From NCBI GenBank assembly GCA_008923315.1, contig WBSF01000008.1, positions 1 through 64,000 of the forward strand: 64,000 bases of DNA. Reading direction: 5' to 3'. The notes beneath the pieces were generated by a model that did no database searches, had not been told where the DNA came from, and saw only the letters and a program-made list of their open reading frames with translations. Every line of letters starts with the position of its first letter. Within the stretch, counting starts at the first letter, position 1. Both the position numbers and the translations under genes were made by a program. This document shows, piece by piece, positions 17,815 to 26,715 of the stretch. This DNA comes from Betaproteobacteria bacterium SCN1 (GTDB lineage: Bacteria; Pseudomonadota; Gammaproteobacteria; Burkholderiales; Thiobacillaceae).

Positions 17815-20040
17815 ATGGCTCGCATCCGCAGTCGCCACAATCCGCATACCGCCGCCACACTGGCCGCACTCGTTGCCGCAACCTTGCCGCTCGCCGTCCA
17901 CGCCCAGGAAGCCAAACCGAGCGTCTTGCCCAAGGTCAGCGTCGAGGCCGCCGAGGAAGTGCCGTTCAGGGCCACCGAATCGGCCAATACCAAATACACG
18001 CAACCGTTGCTTGATACGCCGCAGACCGTGCAGGTCATCAAGAAGGAAGTGCTGCAGGAACAGGGCGCGGCTTCGCTGATGGACGCCTTGCGCAACACGC
18101 CCGGGATCACCATGCAGATGGGCGAGAACGGCAATACTTCCGCCGGCGATGCCTTCACGATGCGCGGCTTCTCGACCGAAAGTTCGATGTTCATCGACGG
18201 TATTCGCGATCTTGGCGCGATCACCCGCGACACGTTCAACCTCGAACAGGTGGAAATTGCCAAAGGCCCGGCCGGCGCCGACATCGGCCGGGGCGCGGCT
18301 TCCGGCTACATCAACCTGATCACCAAGCTGCCGACACGCGACGGCGTCAATGGCGCCACGCTCGGCTACGGTACGGCGCAGAAGAAACGCGCCACCGTCG
18401 ATCTCAACCAGGCACTGGGCGAGACTGCGGCGATCCGCCTGAACGCGATGGTCAGCGACGGCGAAGTCGACGACCGCGATTTCGTCGAAAACCAGGGCTA
18501 CGCCATTGCACCCTCGTTCGCGCTGGGCCTCGGCACACCGACCCGCTTCTATCTCTATTCGCAGCACGTCCGTCAGGACAACGTGCCGGATGGCGGTATT
18601 CCGAGTATCGGCATGAAAGGCTACTACAACGGCATCGCCGAGCTTCAGGCGGGCGCGAAGGTTGACCGCAGCAATTTCTACGGCAGCCCGAACGACTACG
18701 AGGAGGTGGATGCCGACATGGTCACGGCCAAGATCGAGCACGACCTGGGGGGCGGGACCACGATCCGTAACATCAGCCGCTACGGCCGGACCACGATGGA
18801 TCGCGTGCTGACCGGTTTGAGCACGGGCGCCAACGGCATTACCGCGGTCAATCCCGCCGACCCGACCACCTGGACGGTCAACCGGTCGCGTCAGCGCGTG
18901 GACCGCGAAGACGAAATCCTGGCCAACCAGACCAGTCTCAACACCGAGTTCAATCTGGGCGGCATGAAGCACACCTTTGTTGGCGGTCTGGAGTTGATGT
19001 CCGAGCGGCAGAAGAACAAGAGCTATGCCACGACGGGTCTGACGATTGATCAGGCCAATCTTTACAACCCGAATCCGAACGACCCCAATATGCCGCTTCC
19101 TTTCGCCACGGGTGCGTATACGGATGGCAAGACCATGACCACGGCATTGTATGCCTTCGATACGATCGAGCTGACACCGCAATGGCTGCTGAACGGCGGC
19201 CTGCGTTTCGAGCATTACCGGACGGAAACGAATGGCGCAACGCTCACTGGTGGTGTACTTGTGCCGACAACTCTTTCCGATTCTGACAATCTGCTGAGCT
19301 GGAAAGTCGGTGCCGTCTACAAGCCCGCGCCCAACGGCAGCATCTACGCGGCCTACGCCACTTCGCTGACACCGCCCGGCAGTGCGAATTTTGCGCTTTC
19401 CGGTACGGCCAACAATGCGAACAATCCGGCGCTCGATCCGCAGGAAACCGAAAACTACGAGATCGGGACCAAGTGGGATCTGCTGAACGAGCGTCTGAGT
19501 CTGGCCGCCGCACTGTTCCGCACCGAGAACAGCAAGCAGGCCTCGTATGACGATGCGCTGCAGCCGATGCAGATCGGGGCCACCCGCGTCCAGGGGGTCG
19601 AACTCAGCCTGGTCGGCCAGATTACCAATTTCTGGCAGATCACCGCCGGCATCACCAAGCTGGATGCCAAGGCGATCGACCAGCAGAACGCGACGGGCAC
19701 GGTCACCCAGGGGGTCCGCTGGACGCCCGATCTCACGGCCACCTTGTGGACGTCCTACACCTTGGGCAGTTTCACGCTGGGCGGCGGTGCACGCTATGTT
19801 TCGGATCAGGAGCGTGTGATTACCGCCAACCCTGCACCTGCGAACGGTCTTTCGGAAATCCCCTCGTACTGGGTGGCCGACATGATGGCAGCGTACAAAC
19901 TCTCCGATCAGATCAATCTGCGTCTGAACGTCTACAACCTGTTCGACAAGGAATACATCGAGAATCTGAACAACGGCGGTGGCCGGGTACGGCTGGGCCT
20001 GCCCCGTTCGGCCATGCTGACGGCGGAGTTCACGTTCTGA
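17815..20040 (+). CDS. TonB-dependent siderophore receptor (catecholate/Fiu-like)
   Basis: A 741-residue outer-membrane receptor for ferric siderophores. It has a long signal peptide ending near VHAQ and a plug domain: LLDTPQTVQVIKKEVLQEQGAASLMDALRNTPGI, FTMRGFSTESSMFIDGIRD and the VEIAKGPAGADIGRGAASGYINLITK motif typical of the Fiu/catecholate branch. A 22-strand-type barrel follows, with the QETENYEIGTKWDL and LRLNVYNLFDKEYIE signatures and a terminal Phe (TAEFTF). A GGAGAA ribosome-binding site precedes ATG 17815. A Fur-like site lies upstream and a PiuC-like hydroxylase follows, both typical for iron-regulated receptors. Confidence 0.93.
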   Translation: MARIRSRHNPHTAATLAALVAATLPLAVHAQEAKPSVLPKVSVEAAEEVPFRATESANTKYTQPLLDTPQTVQVIKKEVLQEQGAASLMDALRNTPGITMQMGENGNTSAGDAFTMRGFSTESSMFIDGIRDLGAITRDTFNLEQVEIAKGPAGADIGRGAASGYINLITKLPTRDGVNGATLGYGTAQKKRATVDLNQALGETAAIRLNAMVSDGEVDDRDFVENQGYAIAPSFALGLGTPTRFYLYSQHVRQDNVPDGGIPSIGMKGYYNGIAELQAGAKVDRSNFYGSPNDYEEVDADMVTAKIEHDLGGGTTIRNISRYGRTTMDRVLTGLSTGANGITAVNPADPTTWTVNRSRQRVDREDEILANQTSLNTEFNLGGMKHTFVGGLELMSERQKNKSYATTGLTIDQANLYNPNPNDPNMPLPFATGAYTDGKTMTTALYAFDTIELTPQWLLNGGLRFEHYRTETNGATLTGGVLVPTTLSDSDNLLSWKVGAVYKPAPNGSIYAAYATSLTPPGSANFALSGTANNANNPALDPQETENYEIGTKWDLLNERLSLAAALFRTENSKQASYDDALQPMQIGATRVQGVELSLVGQITNFWQITAGITKLDAKAIDQQNATGTVTQGVRWTPDLTATLWTSYTLGSFTLGGGARYVSDQERVITANPAPANGLSEIPSYWVADMMAAYKLSDQINLRLNVYNLFDKEYIENLNNGGGRVRLGLPRSAMLTAEFTF

Positions 20041-20086
20041 TCGTGCGTTCGTCCGTGCGCCGGCCAGTCCGGCGCACCGGCCACGA

Positions 20087-20107
20087 GCCCGCCTCAGGCG
20101 GGCTTTT
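20087..20107 (+). terminator. Rho-independent terminator after siderophore receptor
   Basis: Perfect 7-bp stem GCCCGCC/GGCGGGC (20087-20093 with 20097-20103), loop TCA, followed by TTTT. It lies 47 bases past the receptor stop and just before the next gene. It probably attenuates transcription between the two rather than ending an operon completely. Confidence 0.75.
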
Positions 20108-20140
20108 GCCGTTTTTGCGTTGCTGATTCACGGAGCCGTC

Positions 20141-20818
20141 ATGTTGCTGCATTTGCCCGGGGTCTTTTCCAAGCACGAAGTCGCCGAACTGCGCCGCGCG
20201 CTCGACGCGGGGCCCTGGATCGACGGTGCCGGCAGTGCCGGGCCGCAGGCGGCCGAGGTCAAGCGCAACCTCCAGTATTCCCCCGAGGCGCCGGATTTCG
20301 CGGCACTCTCGGGTGCAGTCGCGGCGGCGCTCGAACGGCATCCGCTGTTCGTTGCCGCCGCGCTGCCGCGCCGTATCCTGCCGCCGATGTTCAACCGCTA
20401 TGCCGGCGGCGGCACCTACGGCAATCACATCGACAACGCGAGCCAGATCGACCGGCGCGACGGTGCGCGGGTGCGCACCGATCTGTCGGCGACCGTATTT
20501 CTCTGCGAACCGGCGGATTACGACGGTGGCGAACTCATCGTCGAGGACACGTATGGTGCGCACGAAGTGAAGCTCGATGCCGGCGATGCGATCCTCTATC
20601 CGTCGTCGAGTCTGCATCGCGTCGAGCCGGTCACGCGCGGCGCGCGCGTGGCCTCCTTTCTCTGGGTGCAGAGTCTGGTGCGCGACGAAATGCAGCGCCG
20701 GCTGCTGTTCGAGCTGGACATGAATCTGGTCAGGCTGCGCGCCCGGCATGGCAACGAGGCCGAACTGGTGGGGCTGACCGGGCACTATCACAACCTGTTG
20801 CGGCTGTGGAGCGAATGA
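20141..20818 (+). CDS. Fe(II)/2-oxoglutarate dioxygenase, PiuC/YbiX type
   Basis: A 225-residue PKHD-type hydroxylase of the PiuC/YbiX family, commonly encoded beside TonB siderophore receptors. The iron ligands are visible as H-x-D in GNHIDNA and the distal His in SSSLHRVEPVTRGAR, which also carries the 2-oxoglutarate Arg. The N-terminal HLPGVFSKHEVAELRRAL is typical. ATG 20141 was preferred to a TTG 21 bases earlier. It overlaps the next gene by 4 nt. The substrate is not known, and a role in siderophore or receptor processing is inferred from context. Confidence 0.88.
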   Translation: MLLHLPGVFSKHEVAELRRALDAGPWIDGAGSAGPQAAEVKRNLQYSPEAPDFAALSGAVAAALERHPLFVAAALPRRILPPMFNRYAGGGTYGNHIDNASQIDRRDGARVRTDLSATVFLCEPADYDGGELIVEDTYGAHEVKLDAGDAILYPSSSLHRVEPVTRGARVASFLWVQSLVRDEMQRRLLFELDMNLVRLRARHGNEAELVGLTGHYHNLLRLWSE

Positions 20819-21903
20819 GCGCCGCGCCGTTGCCGCCCCTGACTGAAATTCCGGCCGACCTGGTGGCGGTGGAGGATTACCTGCGCCGCGCGCCGCTGCA
20901 CCTGCCGGCCGCGACCTGGGCCTGGCTCGACGGCGGCGCGGCGGACGAAACGACGCTGGCCGCCAATCTCGCGGCCTGGCGCGCGCTGGAGCTGTGGCCG
21001 CGCGCGTTTGCGCGGGTCGCCGGCGGGCATACGCGCGTCGAACTGTTCGGCGACGCGCTCGCGCATCCCTTCGTGCTCGCGCCGGTGGCGTCGCAGACGC
21101 TGCTGCACCCGGACGGCGAAGCGGCGACCCTGTTGGCGGCCGGCGTGATGGGCGGCGCGGCGGTGGTGGCCTCGCAGTCCGCGGTTCCGCTCGAAATCCT
21201 GGCCGCTCGGGCACATGGCCCGCTGTGGCTGCAACTGTATTGGCAGGGGCGCCGCGATACGACGCGCATACAGGTGCGCCGCGCCGAGGCGGCGGGCTGC
21301 CGTGCGCTCGTGCTGACGGCGGATGCGCCGGTCGCAGGCGTGCGCAACCGCGCCCAGCGTGCCGGATTCGTCATGCCGGCGGCCGGGGGGGCGGCACCCG
21401 TCCTGCCGGCCCTGACTGAGGCGCAGAGCCTGGTCTTCGACGGCTACATGGCGATTGCGCCCGACTGGGACGACATCGCCTGGCTGGCGGACGAAAGCCG
21501 CATACCGCTGCTGATCAAGGGCATCCTGCACCCGGACGACGCGCGTCGCGCACTCGATGCCGGCGCGGCGGGTATCGTCGTCTCCAACCACGGTGGCCGC
21601 GCGCTCGACGGCGCGCCGTCGAGCGTCGCCGCGCTGCCCGGCGTGGTCGAGGCGGTGGGCGGCCGCATACCGGTGTTGGCGGACGGCGGCATCCGGCGTG
21701 GCGCGGATGCGCTGAAGGCGCGCGCACTCGGCGCCGATGCCGTGCTGATCGGCCGGCCCTACGCCTGCGCGCTGGCCGTGGCCGGCGCGCTTGGTGTGGC
21801 GCATCTGTTGCGTCTGCTACGCGAAGAGCTGGAGATCGCCATGGCGCTGACCGGGCACGCCACGCTGGCCGAGGCGGGCATGCATGCGCTGCGCCGGAGC
21901 TGA
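20815..21903 (+). CDS. FMN-dependent alpha-hydroxy-acid oxidase/dehydrogenase
   Basis: A 362-residue TIM-barrel flavoenzyme of the glycolate oxidase/lactate oxidase family. Features: WAWLDGGAADETT near the N-terminus, PFVLAPVASQTLLHPDGE, WLQLYWQ, Lys in LLIKGILHPDDA, the catalytic His in VVSNHGGRALDGAPS and the FMN-phosphate region VLADGGIRRGADALKA and VLIGRP. ATG 20815 overlaps the hydroxylase stop (ATGA). Substrate is probably a small 2-hydroxy acid such as lactate. Its coupling to a siderophore locus is unusual but cannot be explained from sequence. Confidence 0.88.
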   Translation: MSAAPLPPLTEIPADLVAVEDYLRRAPLHLPAATWAWLDGGAADETTLAANLAAWRALELWPRAFARVAGGHTRVELFGDALAHPFVLAPVASQTLLHPDGEAATLLAAGVMGGAAVVASQSAVPLEILAARAHGPLWLQLYWQGRRDTTRIQVRRAEAAGCRALVLTADAPVAGVRNRAQRAGFVMPAAGGAAPVLPALTEAQSLVFDGYMAIAPDWDDIAWLADESRIPLLIKGILHPDDARRALDAGAAGIVVSNHGGRALDGAPSSVAALPGVVEAVGGRIPVLADGGIRRGADALKARALGADAVLIGRPYACALAVAGALGVAHLLRLLREELEIAMALTGHATLAEAGMHALRRS

Positions 21904-21935
21904 CGCGGTTTTCTTCACTGTTCACGGGAGTTCCC

Positions 21936-22424
21936 ATGTCGAAACACACAGCTACGGTCGCCGCCTGGTTTGCGATCGTCGCGTTGCCCGCTGGCGTCGC
22001 CCGGGCAGAGTCCTTCACGCCGGCACTCCGGGCCGATGCCGCGTCCGTCTATGTCTGCCGTCCGGACAAATCCTGGTTTGCGCGATTGCCGGCCGCGGAG
22101 GCGCCTGCGATCCGGATTGCGGGCAACGTCCGCGGCATCCTGCCCTGGGGGACCTGCGCACACGCTTTCGCGCCCGCCGGCGAAGTGGAACTGATCGCAG
22201 AACCGGGCCAGGGCGGCTGGGCGTTCGGCCGCTTCGGCGCGCGTTTCGACGCGGTCGCCGGCAGCGCGCGCGTCTTCACGCTGGAAATCGTCGAAACCAT
22301 GCCGGAGAACAGGGGAATGGCGGTGCAGCGGAACTGGGTTGCCCGTTTTCGCGAGATCGGCTTTACGGAAGCAGGGCCCGGGCTGGCGAAACTGCGTGCG
22401 ACGGAATCGCCGGCCGGCCGCTGA
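21936..22424 (+). CDS. Exported protein of unknown function
   Basis: A 162-residue protein with a cleavable signal peptide (MSKHTATVAAWFAIVALPAGVARA). The mature domain has two cysteines (YVCRPD and WGTCAHAFAP) about 45 residues apart that could form a disulfide. No known motif. ATG 21936 has a GGGAG ribosome-binding site. It follows the hydroxy-acid oxidase by 32 bases and may be in the same transcript. Probably periplasmic. Confidence 0.6.
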   Translation: MSKHTATVAAWFAIVALPAGVARAESFTPALRADAASVYVCRPDKSWFARLPAAEAPAIRIAGNVRGILPWGTCAHAFAPAGEVELIAEPGQGGWAFGRFGARFDAVAGSARVFTLEIVETMPENRGMAVQRNWVARFREIGFTEAGPGLAKLRATESPAGR

Positions 22425-22436
22425 ATCGCGCGCGAT

Positions 22437-23549
22437 CTAGGGGGTAGCGGCCTTGAATTCGAACGGCAGGTGCAACACTGCCGGCGTTGGCTGGCCGTCG
22501 ACGCGCGGCGGATCGAAGCGCCAGCGTTTCGCCGCCGTCAGGGCCGCCCAGGCGCGCGCGGGCGTCGCGTCGCCCACCACACGCGGCAACTGCACGCGGC
22601 CCGCGGCATCGACCACGAATTCGACCAATACCGTTTCGGCGGGCGCACCGCTGCGCGGCGCGACCGGCAACGGCCGCACGCGCGCGGTGGGCAGCCGGTC
22701 GAGCGCCTCGGCCGTGGCCAGCGGCGCGCCCTCGCCGTTCAGCCGGGCCAGCAGATCGAGCGCCTCGTCGCCGGGCGCGGTATCGCGGTTGGCCCGGCTG
22801 AATTCCAGCGTGGTGTGCAAGAGCGCCGCGCTGGGCTGGCCGTTCTTCTTTGCAGGTTTGAAGCGCCAGGTTTCCAGCATCGCTGCGGCCGCATGGCCGA
22901 AATCGGGATGCGTCGCTTCGAGCACGCGCGTCTGACGCACGCGGCCGTCCGAGTCGACGACGAAAGCCACCTGCGCCGATCCCGTGACGCGGCGCTGCAG
23001 GAGGCCGAGCGGATAGACGGCGCCGGTTGCGAGCGTGAGGGCCGGCGGGGTGTCATAGCGATAATCCTCGGGCAGACCGGGCGCGGCGCGTTCGGGCACT
23101 TTGAAGGGCGTTACGCCTTGCGGGTCGCGTTCGGTGCCTTGGCGCAGAGGCACGCCTGAAAACGCGTCGACCCATTGCGGCTTGATGAATTTGATACCGG
23201 TACGCAGCTTGGCGGCAATGGGTTGGCCGTCCTTGTACGCGGGACGATAGCTGCCGCTCAGCCAGCGGTCGAGTGCGGCGGATTCGAAGACGGGATGCGG
23301 CGATTCGAGCACGACGATCTCGTTCAGCACGCCGTCCGCACCGATGCGCAGCAAGGCTTCGACACGCCCCTTATTGTCGGAGACCAGACCGAAAGGATAG
23401 TGAATCGGGGCCGCGTCGACGTGTATGGGGGGCGCATCGTAGGCGGGTTTCTGGGGCGCCTCGTCCGCTCTCGCAGAGGTTGTCCCCGGTAGCGCAAGAG
23501 CTAGCAGTAATGGAACGCGCGTCAGGCGAGGCAGCAGCGTGGTCGTCAT
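22437..23549 (-). CDS. Exported protein with three tandem TonB C-terminal-type domains
   Basis: A 370-residue protein with a signal peptide (LLLALALPGTTSARA) and three repeats of the TonB_C fold. Repeat 1 is near 50-125 (GRVEALLRIGADGVLNEIVVLES, ending KLRTGIKF). Repeat 2 is near 172-252 (GSAQVAFVVDSDGRVRQTRVLEA, ending LLHTTLEF). Repeat 3 is near 290-368 (VLVEFVVDAAGRVQLPRVVGD, ending VLHLPFEF). It lacks the Pro-rich spacer and uncleaved anchor of a working TonB. It is directly adjacent to the flavodoxin-reductase gene at the end of a six-gene operon. A periplasmic adaptor role is inferred. Confidence 0.75.
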   Translation of the reverse strand: MTTTLLPRLTRVPLLLALALPGTTSARADEAPQKPAYDAPPIHVDAAPIHYPFGLVSDNKGRVEALLRIGADGVLNEIVVLESPHPVFESAALDRWLSGSYRPAYKDGQPIAAKLRTGIKFIKPQWVDAFSGVPLRQGTERDPQGVTPFKVPERAAPGLPEDYRYDTPPALTLATGAVYPLGLLQRRVTGSAQVAFVVDSDGRVRQTRVLEATHPDFGHAAAAMLETWRFKPAKKNGQPSAALLHTTLEFSRANRDTAPGDEALDLLARLNGEGAPLATAEALDRLPTARVRPLPVAPRSGAPAETVLVEFVVDAAGRVQLPRVVGDATPARAWAALTAAKRWRFDPPRVDGQPTPAVLHLPFEFKAATP

Positions 23550-24902
23550 TCAGTACACGTCCCGCCGATACCGTCCCTGCACGGCCAGCGCGTCGAGCGC
23601 GTCGCGGCCCAGCGCCTCGGCGAGCGCGGCGTCGACGCCTTCGGCCATGCCGACGCGGCTGCCGCAGACATAGATCGCGCCGTCGGCGTCGATCCAGCGG
23701 CGCAGGGCGTCGGCTTCGGCGGCGAGGCGGTGCTGGACGTAGCGGTGCGCGCCGCCGTCGCGCGAGAACACGGCGTCCACGCGGGCGAGTGCGCCGTCGG
23801 CTTGCCAGCGTGCGATGTCGCGCTCGAACAGATGATCGTGGGCGGCGTTGCGTTCGCCGTAGACCAGCCAGCAGGGCGGGCCGCCGGTTTCGGCGCGCGC
23901 TTTCAGGTGTGCGACGAGCCCGGCGATACCGGTGCCGCCCCCGACGAGCAGCAGCGGGCGGTCGCGGTTACCGTCGATACGGAAGCCGGGCTGCGCGCGC
24001 AGCCGCATTTGCACGGTGTCGCCGGGGCGCAGGCCCGATGCGAGCCAGTTGGAGACGCGGCCGGGGGTGCCGTCGGGGCGGCGCTGGGCGCGCACGACGA
24101 GGCCGAGCCGGGCCGGGCCGGGCGCGTCGGACTCGTGCGGCAGGGTGGCGAGCGTGTAGGTGCGCGCCGTGTCGTCGCCGCTGTCGGCCGGCGGCAGCAC
24201 GTCGAGCACATCGCCGGCTTCCCAATGTGGCGGCTCGCGGCTGTCGCGTTCGAGTTCGATCCAGTAGACCGGCTCGCCGGCACTGCCGGGATTGAGCAGC
24301 CGGCGTTCGGCGAGCAGCGCGGACTGCCAGCCGGGGGTGCGTGGGACGGCGGGCGGGGCGATGCCGAGCGCGTCGTGCCAGGCGGTGAGGGCGTCTGAGT
24401 CGTGGTCGTCGACCTCGATGCGTTCGAAGCGCGGGTGCGCGCCGGAGGCGGCAAGCCAGTCGTCCAGGCTGCGGCCGAAGCCGCAGAAATGGGCGTAATT
24501 GCGGCTGCCAAGCGCGACGAGCCCGTAGTCGAGTCCGCCGAGCAGGGCCGGGGTCTGCATCGCGCGGCGGCGGAAGGCCTGTGCGTTGTCGGGGGCGTCG
24601 CCGTCGCCGGTGGTGCTGACGACGAACCAGGCGTTGCGGCAGGCGGCGAGCGCGTCGGCATCGAGCGCATTCAGGGCGGCAAGCCGCACGGTTTCGCCGC
24701 GCGCGCGCAGGGCGTCGGCGGTGAGCCGGGCGAGATGTTCGGCGCCGCCGGTCTGGCTGGCGTAGCACACCCAGTGTTCGCCGGGCGCGGCGGGCGGGGC
24801 AGGGCGGCGCCACAGCGGCCGCAGACAGGCGAAACACAGCCCGAGGTAGGCAAGCACGACGCCGCCGGCGGCGAGGAGCCGCAGAGGATCGGAGGCGAGC
24901 AT
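23550..24902 (-). CDS. Membrane-anchored flavodoxin/NADPH oxidoreductase (sulfite reductase flavoprotein-like)
   Basis: A 450-residue diflavin reductase. One N-terminal membrane helix (about 8-28). An FMN-binding flavodoxin domain with the phosphate loop YASQTGGAEHLA at 47-58 and STTGDGDAPDNA near 96. A ferredoxin-NADP reductase part follows: RTYTLATLP for FAD, LLLVGGGTGIAGLVAH and YVCGSRVGMAEGV for NADPH, and C-terminal aromatic Tyr. It would pass electrons from cytosolic NADPH to a membrane partner. The PepSY protein of the same operon is a candidate. The ATG overlaps the apbE stop by one base. Confidence 0.88.
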   Translation of the reverse strand: MLASDPLRLLAAGGVVLAYLGLCFACLRPLWRRPAPPAAPGEHWVCYASQTGGAEHLARLTADALRARGETVRLAALNALDADALAACRNAWFVVSTTGDGDAPDNAQAFRRRAMQTPALLGGLDYGLVALGSRNYAHFCGFGRSLDDWLAASGAHPRFERIEVDDHDSDALTAWHDALGIAPPAVPRTPGWQSALLAERRLLNPGSAGEPVYWIELERDSREPPHWEAGDVLDVLPPADSGDDTARTYTLATLPHESDAPGPARLGLVVRAQRRPDGTPGRVSNWLASGLRPGDTVQMRLRAQPGFRIDGNRDRPLLLVGGGTGIAGLVAHLKARAETGGPPCWLVYGERNAAHDHLFERDIARWQADGALARVDAVFSRDGGAHRYVQHRLAAEADALRRWIDADGAIYVCGSRVGMAEGVDAALAEALGRDALDALAVQGRYRRDVY

Positions 24903-25873
24903 CAGACGAGGGCTTCGAGAAAGGCCGGCGTGGGATGCGCGAGATGGCCGGTTGCGCCGTCGCGCGCGACAAAGAGCGCAGCCAGCCCGTGCGCCCGTGC
25001 CCGTTCGACACCGGCGTCGGGGCCCAGCACCAGAAGCGCAGTGGCCCAGGCGTCGGCTTCGATGGCGTCGGCGTGCAATACGGTGACGCTGGCCAGTGCG
25101 TGTGCCACCGGCATGCCGGTACGCGGATCGAGCGTGTGCGAATAGCGGCGGCCGCCGGACTCGAAATAGCGGAAGTCGTCGCCGGAAGTGGCGATGGCCA
25201 GACCGTCGAGCGCGACGACCGGGCCTTCGCCGTCGGCGTGGCCGGGCCAGCGTACGCCGACCTGCCAGGGACGCCCGTCCGGGCGGCGACCGTGCGCCTT
25301 GAGTTCGCCGCCGACCTCGACCATCGCATGCCGGATGCCGGCCGCCGCCAGCGCGGCCAGCACGCGATCGGTGGCGTAGCCCTTGGCGATAGCGGAAAAA
25401 TCGAGGTAGCAGCCGCCCGGCTGCAGCACGCGGTCGCCGACCAGGCGGACGCGCCGCCAGTCCACACGCGCGCGGTGCGCGGCTATGTGCGCGTTCGGCG
25501 GCGGCGTATCGCGCGGGCGCTCGGGACCGAAGCCCCAGAGATTGACCGCCGGGCCGACCGTGGGGTCGAAGGCGCCGTCCGAATCGGCGGCGTGCGCCAG
25601 CGCACGGGCCAGCACGAAGCGGCAGGCTTCGGGCAGCGCGACCCATTCGCCGGCCACGGCGCGGTTGTAGCGCGAAAGGTCGGACCCGGCATCCCAGGTG
25701 CTCATTTCACGCACGACCCGATCCAGTTCGGTTTCGATCGCGGTGCGCAGTTCGGGCAGGCGGGAGGCCTCGGCGCCGGCGATGCGCGCCGACCAGGCCG
25801 TGCCCATCGTCGGCCCGCCCAGCGTATGGATGGCGCCCGTGCGCACCGGCGCCTGATCCGACAGGACCATCAT
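24902..25873 (-). CDS. apbE: FAD:protein FMN transferase
   Basis: A 323-residue ApbE-family enzyme that covalently attaches FMN from FAD to a Thr of exported flavoproteins, using Mg2+. Landmarks: GGPTMGTAWSARI, MSTWDAGSDLSRYN, FDPTVGPAVNLWGFG, DFSAIAKGYATD, GGELKAHG, HTLDPRTGMPVAHALASVTV and the metal-site DAIEADAWATALLVLG. It lacks a clear signal peptide or lipobox. Neighbouring DUF2271 carries a plausible FMN acceptor motif. 12 nt separate it from the DUF4198 gene. Confidence 0.93.
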   Translation of the reverse strand: MMVLSDQAPVRTGAIHTLGGPTMGTAWSARIAGAEASRLPELRTAIETELDRVVREMSTWDAGSDLSRYNRAVAGEWVALPEACRFVLARALAHAADSDGAFDPTVGPAVNLWGFGPERPRDTPPPNAHIAAHRARVDWRRVRLVGDRVLQPGGCYLDFSAIAKGYATDRVLAALAAAGIRHAMVEVGGELKAHGRRPDGRPWQVGVRWPGHADGEGPVVALDGLAIATSGDDFRYFESGGRRYSHTLDPRTGMPVAHALASVTVLHADAIEADAWATALLVLGPDAGVERARAHGLAALFVARDGATGHLAHPTPAFLEALV

Positions 25874-25885
25874 GCCGTCTTGCGC

Positions 25886-26692
25886 TTACTGCGGCAGAAC
25901 TTCGAGCACAGCGGCATACGACAGCCGGCGTTCCTTGATCTGCGGCAGCGAAGTCTTGCTGTCGCGCATTTCGACTTCGATGCGGTACATGCCGGGCGTC
26001 GGCCACTTGATCCTGACTTCACCCTGGGCGTCGGTCTTCAGCTTGAAATCGCCGATCGCGTCGCGATACCGGCTGCCGCCGGGATGGACGTCGACTTCGA
26101 GGCCGGCCGGCACGGGTTTGCCGTCGAGGGTGAAGCGGAAGACGGCATCCTCGCCTGCGTAAAGATCGTTGGGATGGGTGACCGGGGCGAATCCGAGGCC
26201 CTGGCCGCTGGGCTTGAGGGCGCTCGGTTTGCCGACGGTGACGAAGGTTTCGAGCGTATTCGCGCCTTCGCCCACGCGCAGCTCTGCGGCGTCCTTCGGC
26301 ACGTTCTTGTCGAATTCTGCGGCCGGTCCGCGCCAGATTTTGTTTTTGCCCTCGGCATCTTTCCAGCGGGCGTTGATGCCGCTGTTGCTGCTGCGGATGC
26401 GGTAGGTGCCATTGTCTTTCATGTTCACGTCGAACACGCGGCGCAGTTTGCCGGTGGCCTCATTTTCCAGCGGAACGCTGCTGCCGTCCGGCGCGATCGC
26501 GGTGATGTCGCCGCGCAGCGTGTTGTGGTTGAAATAGAACATGTCGTTGCCCGAGGCGGCGTCGAAGGTGACGTAGGCGGGCTTGGACAGTACGGTGGAC
26601 GACGGCAGGATGAAGCTGCCGTGGGCAAATGCAGCGGTGGAACCGGCAGCGAGCAGGGCGGCGACGAGCGGACGGATGAGGCTGGATTTCAT
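25886..26692 (-). CDS. DUF4198-domain periplasmic protein
   Basis: A 268-residue exported protein. The signal peptide (SSLIRPLVAALLAAGSTAAFA) is followed at once by HGSFILPSS, the His-initiated mature end typical of DUF4198/NikM-like proteins, which could bind metal. Ig-like beta sandwich features follow, with a C-terminal YRIEVEMRDSK strand. ATG 26692 was chosen because it begins the signal peptide. The longer frame adds 35 Arg-rich residues. It sits between DUF2271 and apbE in the operon and likely assists metal or flavin transactions in the periplasm. Confidence 0.82.
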   Translation of the reverse strand: MKSSLIRPLVAALLAAGSTAAFAHGSFILPSSTVLSKPAYVTFDAASGNDMFYFNHNTLRGDITAIAPDGSSVPLENEATGKLRRVFDVNMKDNGTYRIRSSNSGINARWKDAEGKNKIWRGPAAEFDKNVPKDAAELRVGEGANTLETFVTVGKPSALKPSGQGLGFAPVTHPNDLYAGEDAVFRFTLDGKPVPAGLEVDVHPGGSRYRDAIGDFKLKTDAQGEVRIKWPTPGMYRIEVEMRDSKTSLPQIKERRLSYAAVLEVLPQ

Positions 26693-26715
26693 GGGAATCT
26701 CCGGTGTTGGATCGA

